In this document: positions 1 through 6,173 of the stretch, one piece after another | Numbering within the stretch: the first letter of the stretch is position 1 | Layout of the letters: the number at the start of each line of letters is the position of its first letter | Source: Methyloglobulus sp. | GTDB lineage: Bacteria; Pseudomonadota; Gammaproteobacteria; Methylococcales; Methylomonadaceae | Reading direction: 5' to 3' | DNA: 6,173 nt | Assembly: GCA_013140405.1 (NCBI GenBank) | Contig: JABFSV010000105.1 | Coordinates: 1-6,173, forward strand | Translations under genes and position numbers: made by a program | Notes under the pieces: model-generated | The model's input: only the letters and a program-made list of their open reading frames with translations | The model's database searches: none | Told to the model about the DNA's origin: nothing

Positions 1-1906
1 TCGCTGAATTAATTTTAGTCGCCCCTACATCCGTGCCGGTCACTAAATAAGCAGTGTTTCCGGTAACGGATGTGGAGACTTTTGCGCCCAGGCGTTTGGC
101 TTCTTTAATCATGTCGTCGCGTTTACCGTGGATCATTGTGCCAGTAAAAACGAGGGTTAAACCTGCAATTGGGCTGGTTTTTTGCTGTTGTTCGGTTACT
201 AAAGGCGTTTGGATGAGGTTGAATCCTAATTGATGGATTTTCAAGAAATCATTCTTAATCAATGCCAAACATTTGACTACCGCAGTGGCGGTTTTGTCGG
301 CGAAACCTTCGATGAGGATAATGTCGCCTTCAGTTAAGTTGAAAATATCCAATAACTTATGATGCTGTAGCAAACGTTCGCAGTTACCGAGTCCCATACG
401 CCAGATGCCGAATGCACCGAGGAAGCGCCAGTCTTCAATCGCTTCCGTCCGGCTGCGTTCCAGTTGTTCCAGTAGGTTTTTGGCAAGTTGGTTTTTTCCG
501 TCTTGGCTACGAAATCCGATTTCAAGCAATTGTTCTAACGTCAATTGGTAGACGGAATAGACGGAGTTGATGCCATTGGCATGGAGTTTTTCAATGGTTT
601 TTCCGCCGAAACCGTCGTTATTCGCCAGTGTCCTGAAAAAATGCTCGATGGTGTTTTCGATCTGTGCGGGACATTGGCTGGTGTTCAGGCAGTACAAATA
701 GTCGCTGTCCCAAACTAAGCTACTTCCGCAACTGGGACAATGTTCCGGTATTTGCGGAGTTTGTGGCGTAATCACCCGTTCAATTTTTGGGATGACCATG
801 CCACTGCGGGTCAGTTCGATCAGCGTTCCCTCGCCAATCCCTTGCTCCTTAACCATGCCGTAATGATGGGCGGTGGCACGGGAAATCATTGCGCCGCTTA
901 ATCGGGTAGGCTCCAGTTCGGCGACTGGATTGACGCGCCCAGAACGCGAAGTTTGCGGCGTGACCTTTAAAACTTTAACTTGTGCAGATTCGGCATTGCT
1001 TTTGTAGGCTATTTGCCAGCGGTGGTGATGGCGGGTTGCGCCCAAATGTTGCTTGATGCGGTTATCCGTCACTTCAAATATTACGCCATCGACATCGTAA
1101 TCGACCAAGGTGTGTACATTGGCGATGATAGCTTCAAAATCTGCAATCAGTTCTGCGGACGGGCCTTGCCAATCCGGCAGTTCGCAAAAAGGGTAAAATA
1201 CGGCGGCATGATTTTGTATGGCTTCCAGGGCATGGGGTTCGAGTTCTTTTTCTTTGATGACGCTGGCCTGGAAGTTACGGGCGTTTTCAAATGTGTCCGC
1301 CAAGTGGGCATTGAAATACGTTTGGTTGACAACAATTTCGCCAGCACCTAGCCCACGTTTGCCGCTGCCGCCTACAATCATGCCGCGCTCGAACACACGG
1401 GTAATATCCGTGCCTTTACGTCCATCGCCACGGGTGTAAAGTACCTGCCCGTCGTCATACGCGGCAAAGCCATCCAGCTTGGGTGTTGCCCGGAAAACCA
1501 ATGCTTCTGGGTTGATTTCTAATTCCATCGCGGCTTTTTCGATATTACTCAGCCATTTTTCGATGCTTTCTTTAGAGTAGGCTTTCTCAGTGGAGAGCAT
1601 CCGTTGAGGCAGGGTTACCGTTTTGCCTGTGAATGCTTTTTCAGCTTCGACAGCATGTAGATATGGATGGTCGGGATGCCGTTTTTCCAATTCTGCCAGA
1701 AAAACCGAATCATAAACCTTATCAGAAATAAGCGGTTCACCGCTTCGATACAAGGTGTTGCAGATCTGCAAGAATGCCAGCAGTTCGTCATCCGCTAAGT
1801 CGCTAGCTTGAGATTGTCTGGCAATGTCTTCTATTCTTGCTGGATTTGCGCTGAGTGTTCCTGGTTTAGCGTTAGTGAGGATGTCCAGTTGGCTGCTGCT
1901 AAGCAT
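1..1906 (-). CDS. ligA: Divergent NAD+-dependent DNA ligase LigA (3' end outside window)
   Basis: LigA seals 3'-OH/5'-phosphate nicks using NAD+ through a lysyl-AMP intermediate. The window holds 635 uninterrupted codons; only the last part of the BRCT domain is missing. Domains in order: a roughly 30-residue N-terminal extension; domain Ia (about 36-90, D62, Y65, D66); nucleotidyltransferase core with KLDG at K143, TRGDG at 158-162, motif III E190, motif IV D273 and motif V K302; OB fold (R321, R367, VIP 371-373); zinc finger C390, C393, C406, C412; helix-hairpin-helix region (about 420-570, with a small insertion in the second hairpin); BRCT from about 580. Relative to E. coli LigA, E113 is Thr141, R277 is His265 and K290 is Glu278, and K143 to K302 is 40 residues shorter than K115 to K314. 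ATG 1906 is the only nearby start and lacks a clear Shine-Dalgarno. Family identity is firm; full activity as the replicative ligase is not certain. BRCT plus a complete zinc finger excludes LigB. Confidence 0.92.
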   Translation of the reverse strand, partial: MLSSSQLDILTNAKPGTLSANPARIEDIARQSQASDLADDELLAFLQICNTLYRSGEPLISDKVYDSVFLAELEKRHPDHPYLHAVEAEKAFTGKTVTLPQRMLSTEKAYSKESIEKWLSNIEKAAMELEINPEALVFRATPKLDGFAAYDDGQVLYTRGDGRKGTDITRVFERGMIVGGSGKRGLGAGEIVVNQTYFNAHLADTFENARNFQASVIKEKELEPHALEAIQNHAAVFYPFCELPDWQGPSAELIADFEAIIANVHTLVDYDVDGVIFEVTDNRIKQHLGATRHHHRWQIAYKSNAESAQVKVLKVTPQTSRSGRVNPVAELEPTRLSGAMISRATAHHYGMVKEQGIGEGTLIELTRSGMVIPKIERVITPQTPQIPEHCPSCGSSLVWDSDYLYCLNTSQCPAQIENTIEHFFRTLANNDGFGGKTIEKLHANGINSVYSVYQLTLEQLLEIGFRSQDGKNQLAKNLLEQLERSRTEAIEDWRFLGAFGIWRMGLGNCERLLQHHKLLDIFNLTEGDIILIEGFADKTATAVVKCLALIKNDFLKIHQLGFNLIQTPLVTEQQQKTSPIAGLTLVFTGTMIHGKRDDMIKEAKRLGAKVSTSVTGNTAYLVTGTDVGATKINSA

Positions 1907-1913
1907 AATATAG
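1907..1913 (-). other. 7-base zipA-ligA junction
   Basis: Only seven bases (CTATATT, minus strand) separate the zipA stop from the ligA ATG. There is no room for a promoter or terminator here, so ligA is read on the zipA transcript unless a promoter lies inside zipA. The 20 bases before the ATG hold no good Shine-Dalgarno at normal spacing; the nearest, CAGG, is too far upstream. Ribosome carry-over from zipA is likely. Confidence 0.6.
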
Positions 1914-2615
1914 TTATAGGCTTTGCCTGATGGCCTGGATAGTTTCTTCGGTCAATGGTTGCCGTTGGTGATCCCAGGCCACGCCATCCAGTTCTTTGGC
2001 GACGGTTTTGATGGTGTCGATAAAGTCATCGAACACAAGTTGGGCATCTTCCAAATCCCGGTGCTGGAGATAAAACAAAATGCCAGGGCAGTAAAACGAT
2101 CCTAGGTCTATCCCTTCGGGGAACGTGCCGGGTTCGACCATACAGGCAACGCCGTAATCAACATCGCCATTTTTGTTGATGCGTTCGTATACCTTCAAAT
2201 CGCCATATTCAAGGTCAACCATTCCGAACGCAAGCACAAGGTCAACGCCATTAAAGCCTTGGTCATCGTTGGCTACAATACCAAACTGGATAATGTCGGG
2301 AATGACAATCCGTGTGTCGGATTCCATGTCATCATCATCGAAGGAGTCATTGAATTCGGTATCCCAACCCGAATCATCTTCGCTATCTAAGGTATGCCTT
2401 GCCGACCCTAAAGGAACGATGTCAAATTCATCACGTTCTGTGTGTAGCTTTAGCGAATCATCTATAGCGCCGGAAGAGCCGATAACCTGTTCATTCTCAA
2501 GAGTATCTTGATCATCTAAAGCCCTTCGGTTTTTTATGAAGCTCCACAAAATCATGCCGATAATGACCAGCAAGCCAGTGGCTATGATGACTATTCTTAA
2601 GAGTTCTTTATCCAT
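1914..2615 (-). CDS. zipA: Cell division protein ZipA (FtsZ membrane anchor)
   Basis: ZipA is an inner-membrane division protein whose cytoplasmic C-terminal domain binds the FtsZ tail and tethers the Z-ring. This 233-residue protein begins with a short N-terminus and one membrane helix (about 8-27), followed by the basic stop KNRR (28-31), which fits an N-out, C-in anchor. Residues 34-100 form a linker with 24 Asp/Glu against 3 Lys/Arg. The C-terminal ZipA domain (about 103-233) is recognisable from GDLKVYERI, MVEPGTFP, the SFYCPGILFYLQ strand, and a closing KELDGVAWDHQRQPLT segment like E. coli ADEVGGVVLDDQRRMMT. E. coli ZipA has 328 residues; the shortfall is in the linker, which lacks the usual Pro/Gln-rich stretch. 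The ATG overlaps the smc stop as TAATG, so translation is probably coupled. ligA follows after seven bases. The assignment rests on topology, C-terminal motifs and the smc-zipA-ligA context. Confidence 0.94.
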   Translation of the reverse strand: MDKELLRIVIIATGLLVIIGMILWSFIKNRRALDDQDTLENEQVIGSSGAIDDSLKLHTERDEFDIVPLGSARHTLDSEDDSGWDTEFNDSFDDDDMESDTRIVIPDIIQFGIVANDDQGFNGVDLVLAFGMVDLEYGDLKVYERINKNGDVDYGVACMVEPGTFPEGIDLGSFYCPGILFYLQHRDLEDAQLVFDDFIDTIKTVAKELDGVAWDHQRQPLTEETIQAIRQSL

Positions 2616-2617
2616 TA
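2613..2617 (-). promoter_or_regulatory. smc stop / zipA start overlap (TAATG)
   Basis: The smc stop codon TAA (2617-2615) shares its last base with the zipA ATG (2615-2613), giving TAATG. No Shine-Dalgarno-like purine run sits at the right distance upstream, where the sequence reads CTGGCAGAACAC. ZipA synthesis therefore most likely depends on ribosomes finishing smc and restarting. The overlap is seen directly; coupling is inferred. Confidence 0.75.
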
Positions 2618-5600
2618 GTGTTCTGCCAGACTAACTGCTTCATCAATATCAACCGCCACCATCCGGGATACGCCCGGCTCTTTCATGGTGACACCCGCGA
2701 GCTGCTTTGCAATTTCCATAGTGACTTTATTATGGGAAATATACAAGAATTGCACAGATTCTGACATATCTTCTACCATTTGTGAAAATCTTCCCACATT
2801 TGCATCATCAAGCGGTGCATCGACCTCATCAAGCAGACAAAACGGCGCTGGATTTAGCTCAAAAATCGAGAACACCAGCGCGACTGCGGTTAATGCTTTT
2901 TCACCACCTGATAGCAAATGGATGGAGCTGTTACGCTTGCCGGGAGGCCTGGCAATAATGTTTACGCCAGATTCCAGCAGGTCATCTTCGGTTAATTGCA
3001 GATACGCTTGCCCACCACCAAACAATTTAGGAAATTTTTCTTGCAGCCCCGTATTAATTTTATCGAAAGTCTCTTGAAAACGCAGCTTGCTTTCTTTATC
3101 AATTTTGCTGATGGCTTGATCCAAGGTGTTCAGGGCTTCCGTCAGATCGGCATGTTGTTCATTGAGAAAGTTCATCCGTTCGGATTGAGCCTGGAATTCT
3201 TCGATAGCGGTCAGGTTTATCGTCCCCAAGCGTTCGATTTGGCCAGTCAGGTCGTCAACCTTGCGTTTCCAGATAGGTTCTTGGGCATCTTCAGGTAGGG
3301 TTTTCAGTACATCTTCGGCATTGGCATCAACTTCTTTAAGCTGCTCGTTGACAGTTTGCTGGCGGACAGTGCTTTCTTGCAGTTCCATACGCAGTGCATA
3401 CAAGCTTTCCTTTTGCTTTTCCAAATCTCTTTCGGTACGGGTTTGTTGTTCGGATAATCCAGTAATTTCCGCTTCAATTACTTCCAATGATAGCCTTTGG
3501 GTTTTTAACTGCGCTTCTAGCTGTTGCTTGTTGATGGAAAGCAGCTCTAACTGCTTTTTTTCACCATCAATGGGGGCAAGCGTTTGTTGTAATTTGTCTT
3601 TGAGTTCGGCAATCCTGTTTAAGGCTTGTTGCTGTTGCTGTTGTAGGCGTTCGATTTGTTTGCTGGTCAACGTCTCGGATGAGCGCAGCGATTCGAGCTT
3701 TGCCTTGATGCTGAAAACTTGTTGTTTGGCTTCATTGGCGGATTGTTCGGAATGATGTAACTGGTTTTGTAACTCATGGTTCACGCTTTCCAGGTTTTGC
3801 CGGTTATCTTCCTGGTGCATACTTATGGTTTCCGCTTCGCTTAGCAATGATTTTACTGAGGCCAATTTTTCAGCATTTTCAGATAATTCTTCAATAAGTT
3901 GGCTTTTTTCATTGTTGATGTGTTCTAACCGGCGTTGTTGCTGTTCAAGACGAGCTGACAATGCGCTGGCTTCTGCCTGTTTCTGGGAGAGTTCTGTACC
4001 TAATATTGTATGCTGCTGTTGAATGGCTTCGCGGTTGGCTTCCACTTCTTTCAGGCGTTGTTCAGCGGTTTGTAACTGATCTTCAAGCGTTTCGATAGCG
4101 AGGTGCAAATCTTCCTGCCGTTGCTTGAGTGAACGTAATTCTTTTTCCCGTTGTAATACGCCGGATTTGCTGTCTTTGGTGTTCTTGATACTAATCCAAC
4201 CTGGGCCAAACCATGCGCCATCCTGGGTGATGACTGATTCATAAGATTTAAGCTGCAACGATAAGTTTCTTGCCGCTTCAATATTATCAGCACAATAAAT
4301 GCCAGAGAGCAGGGGGCTTAAATTCCACTGGGCACTAACTTTATCTACCAAGCGAATTTGTGGGCCTGATGCTTCAACGGAAACCTTGGCATCTGTTTCA
4401 AATAAAGTTATCGAACTGTCGTGAAGTTGATGAAGTTCGGATATAAACGGGCTGGCGCTATCTGTGCATATGGCTTCAAGATTGCTGCCCAGGACGGTTT
4501 CAACCGCATTTTCCCAGCCAGGTGCGACTTCGAGGAATTCAGCTAATCGTTTGTTATTTGCTAACCCCATCTGGCCTAGCCACACGCCTAGCTTCTTGTT
4601 GTCCTTGCCCATCGCATGTTGCTGCAACAATTCCAGGGAGGTGATTTTGCCTTTCACATGTTGGATTTCAGAGCGATGGGTATGCAATTCATTCTGTGAT
4701 TGCTTTACCTGCTCGCGTAAGTCTTGGATTTGTTGCCGATGTTGTTCAAGTTGTCCGTGGAGATCGGCACGTTGAGTTTCCAGGATGTCGATGGTTTCAG
4801 CCAGTGCTTCAATGTCACTGTGGAATTCACTTGCTGAGAGTTCACTGCTTTCAGCGTGCAATTTGTCCATACGGCTTTGCAACTGCTGGTTCAGGCTATC
4901 CAATTGGGTGATTTTCACGCGTTGAATTTCTGCCTGTTCCCTGAATTTAGAGCTTTCCGTACGGTAAGTTTCCCATTGCTCTTGCCAGGTGTTTTTTTGC
5001 TGTTGATATTCCCGATATAACTGTGTGGTTTCCTGTTCGTGGTCTTCGGATGTTTCTAACGCGGCTTCTGCTTCCAAAATAGCTTGTTTTATAGATTCCA
5101 AAGCCAGCAAGTCAGTTTCTATTTCATTGTGGGATGTATCCGCCTGCTCTTGAGAACGCTTGATTTCCAGCAAGGCTTGCTCATGGCTGGTTTCAGTGTA
5201 TTTGATTGTTTGCTCAAGGCTGCTGACTTCCGCAACTGACGTATAATAATCGGCCTGAACTTTGTCTAAATGCTGCTGCTGGGTTTTGTAAGCCCCACGT
5301 TTAGTCTCGATTGTCGTGTTCAGGTCACGCAATTGCTCAAACAAACGGTTATGTTCCAGCGCCACCGCTTGCAGCTTGGCATCCATGTCTTGTGCGGCTT
5401 GGTGGTAGATATTCCAGCGCATCGCCAGCAATTCGAGCTTGAATTGGCGTTCTTGTTTTTTTAGTTCGGTATATTTTTCTGCTTTTTCCGCTTGTTTTTG
5501 CAAATGCTTGATTTGTTTATCGACTTCATCACGCAGATCATCCAGGCGTTCCAGGTTTTCCCTGGTATGCTTCATGCGAGTTTCGGTTTCGCTACGGCGT

Positions 5601-6124
5601 TCCTTGTATTTGGAGATGCCTGCCGCTTCTTCTATATGTACGCGCAAGTCTTCCGGTTTGGCTTCCACCATACGGGAAATCGTGCCTTGTTCGATGATCG
5701 CGTAGCTTCTGGAACCTAAACCTGTACCCAAAAATATATCGGTAATATCTTTACGCCGACAGCGTGCGCCGTTCAGCATATACAGGGATTGCCCATCACG
5801 GCTGACCTGACGTTTGATAGCGATACTGTTGTATTGGGCATACTCGCCACCAAGTTTGCCTTCGCTGTTATCAAACACTAGCTCAACCGAGGCGGTGCTA
5901 ACCGGCTTACGGGTAGACGAGCCATTGAAGATAACATCTGCCATGCTGCCGCCACGTAAATGCTTGGCGGAGCTTTCGCCCATCACCCAACGGATCGCGT
6001 CGATGATGTTGGATTTACCGCAACCATTGGGGCCGACAATAGCTGTCAGATTGCCATGTATGGGGATAACCGTTGGATCAACAAAGGACTTAAAGCCTGA
6101 AAGTTTGATTTTTTCCAGTTTCAT
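2615..6124 (-). CDS. smc: Chromosome partition protein SMC
   Basis: This is a structural-maintenance-of-chromosomes ATPase of 1169 residues, the usual bacterial length. By family knowledge it dimerises through its hinge, works with ScpA and ScpB on the nucleoid, and uses ATP to organise and help segregate the chromosome. Visible parts, in order: Walker A GPNGCGKS (31-38), the conserved arginine R57, the Q-loop Q146 in YAIIEQG, a first coiled-coil arm (about 170-505), a hinge (about 505-645), a second coiled-coil arm (about 650-1010) and the conserved LGTINLTAIEE (966-976). These are followed by the ABC signature LSGGE (1071-1075), Walker B with D1099 and catalytic E1100 (FCLLDE), the D-loop and the switch histidine H1131. 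The ATG at 6124 is the only plausible start, because an in-frame TAA lies at 6146-6148 with no other start codon between. No strong Shine-Dalgarno is visible. The stop codon overlaps the zipA start by one base. Nothing in it looks damaged. Identification is secure. Confidence 0.98.
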   Translation of the reverse strand: MKLEKIKLSGFKSFVDPTVIPIHGNLTAIVGPNGCGKSNIIDAIRWVMGESSAKHLRGGSMADVIFNGSSTRKPVSTASVELVFDNSEGKLGGEYAQYNSIAIKRQVSRDGQSLYMLNGARCRRKDITDIFLGTGLGSRSYAIIEQGTISRMVEAKPEDLRVHIEEAAGISKYKERRSETETRMKHTRENLERLDDLRDEVDKQIKHLQKQAEKAEKYTELKKQERQFKLELLAMRWNIYHQAAQDMDAKLQAVALEHNRLFEQLRDLNTTIETKRGAYKTQQQHLDKVQADYYTSVAEVSSLEQTIKYTETSHEQALLEIKRSQEQADTSHNEIETDLLALESIKQAILEAEAALETSEDHEQETTQLYREYQQQKNTWQEQWETYRTESSKFREQAEIQRVKITQLDSLNQQLQSRMDKLHAESSELSASEFHSDIEALAETIDILETQRADLHGQLEQHRQQIQDLREQVKQSQNELHTHRSEIQHVKGKITSLELLQQHAMGKDNKKLGVWLGQMGLANNKRLAEFLEVAPGWENAVETVLGSNLEAICTDSASPFISELHQLHDSSITLFETDAKVSVEASGPQIRLVDKVSAQWNLSPLLSGIYCADNIEAARNLSLQLKSYESVITQDGAWFGPGWISIKNTKDSKSGVLQREKELRSLKQRQEDLHLAIETLEDQLQTAEQRLKEVEANREAIQQQHTILGTELSQKQAEASALSARLEQQQRRLEHINNEKSQLIEELSENAEKLASVKSLLSEAETISMHQEDNRQNLESVNHELQNQLHHSEQSANEAKQQVFSIKAKLESLRSSETLTSKQIERLQQQQQQALNRIAELKDKLQQTLAPIDGEKKQLELLSINKQQLEAQLKTQRLSLEVIEAEITGLSEQQTRTERDLEKQKESLYALRMELQESTVRQQTVNEQLKEVDANAEDVLKTLPEDAQEPIWKRKVDDLTGQIERLGTINLTAIEEFQAQSERMNFLNEQHADLTEALNTLDQAISKIDKESKLRFQETFDKINTGLQEKFPKLFGGGQAYLQLTEDDLLESGVNIIARPPGKRNSSIHLLSGGEKALTAVALVFSIFELNPAPFCLLDEVDAPLDDANVGRFSQMVEDMSESVQFLYISHNKVTMEIAKQLAGVTMKEPGVSRMVAVDIDEAVSLAEH
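3626..3643 (-). repeat. Short CAA/CAG triplet run coding for six glutamines
   Basis: Six consecutive glutamine codons (CAA CAG CAA CAG CAA CAA on the minus strand) encode Q828-Q833 in the second coiled-coil arm of SMC. It is a small in-frame triplet repeat that could gain or lose residues without a frameshift. Glutamine is common throughout this coiled coil, so it may have no special role. Confidence 0.7.
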
Positions 6125-6173
6125 TATTACTGGTAGAATAGTCCGTTAACTGATTTAAGTAACGCGGTATTAT
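6125..6173 (-). other. Upstream leader of smc (49 bases, incomplete)
   Basis: This is the only non-coding stretch in the window. It is AT-rich and contains the palindrome GTTAAC (6145-6150), part of which supplies the in-frame TAA that fixes the smc start. Read on the minus strand, its first five bases are ATAAT (6173-6169). This would complete a TATAAT -10 box if the next base outside were T on that strand, but the -35 region is out of view. No Shine-Dalgarno is obvious before the smc ATG (CTACCAGTAATA). The upstream gene and probable promoter lie beyond the window. Confidence 0.4.

Noticed and set aside
980..1351. Plus-strand open frame of 123 codons opposite ligA
   Set aside because: It lies wholly antisense to the conserved nucleotidyltransferase domain of ligA and matches no family I recognise. 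It is a shadow frame.
1..1906. ligA as a pseudogene or frameshifted gene
   Set aside because: Hand translation gives 635 codons with no stop or frame break. All four zinc cysteines and the catalytic motifs are intact and in order.
1..1906. LigB-type ligase instead of LigA
   Set aside because: The complete four-cysteine zinc finger (390, 393, 406, 412), the helix-hairpin-helix region and a C-terminal BRCT, plus the smc-zipA context, fit LigA and not LigB.
1907..1913. Terminator or promoter between zipA and ligA
   Set aside because: Seven bases with no inverted repeat or T-run; too short for either.
2173..2511. Plus-strand open frame opposite the zipA linker and domain, with a serine-rich C-terminal half
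   Set aside because: The serines arise from the antisense of Asp/Glu codons in the acidic linker. There is no independent support.
3261..3755. Plus-strand open frame of 164 codons, rich in Ser and Cys, opposite smc
   Set aside because: The Ser/Cys/Leu bias is what the antisense of a Gln/Glu/Lys-rich coiled coil produces. It is fully covered by the secure smc gene.
6131..6162. Promoter TTACTT / TATTCT with a 16-base spacer just before smc
   Set aside because: The -35 matches only 2 of 6 consensus bases, and the -10 would sit almost on the start codon.

Overview
The window carries three genes, all on the minus strand and packed head to tail: smc, then zipA, then a ligA-type NAD+-dependent DNA ligase that runs off the left edge. 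In transcription order the layout is a 49-base leader (6125-6173), smc (6124-2615), zipA (2615-1914) and ligA (1906 to beyond base 1). smc and zipA overlap by one base, and seven bases separate zipA from ligA, so an operon is very likely. There is no intergenic stretch over 300 bases. I see no RNA gene, mobile element, CRISPR array or terminator.

The order smc-zipA-ligA is a known gammaproteobacterial arrangement, for example in pseudomonads and xanthomonads. ZipA is essentially confined to Gammaproteobacteria. An SMC protein rather than MukB argues against enterobacteria, vibrios and Pasteurellaceae. GC content looks moderate. A Thiotrichales-like gammaproteobacterium would fit, but that is a guess. 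Nothing suggests horizontal transfer or an accessory island.

The genes join three chromosome and cell-cycle tasks. SMC compacts and helps segregate the chromosome, ZipA anchors FtsZ to the inner membrane at the division site, and LigA seals nicks in replicated or repaired DNA.

SMC is textbook. ZipA has normal ends but a short, strongly acidic linker in place of the usual long proline/glutamine-rich one. The ligase is the real oddity. It is a full-length open frame with all LigA domains, yet several nearly invariant NAD+/AMP-site residues are replaced and its nucleotidyltransferase core is about 40 residues shorter than in E. coli LigA. The DNA-binding OB-fold residues and the zinc finger are kept. 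Whether it is the organism's only LigA or a diverged paralogue is the main open question. I found no convincing wholly new system here.
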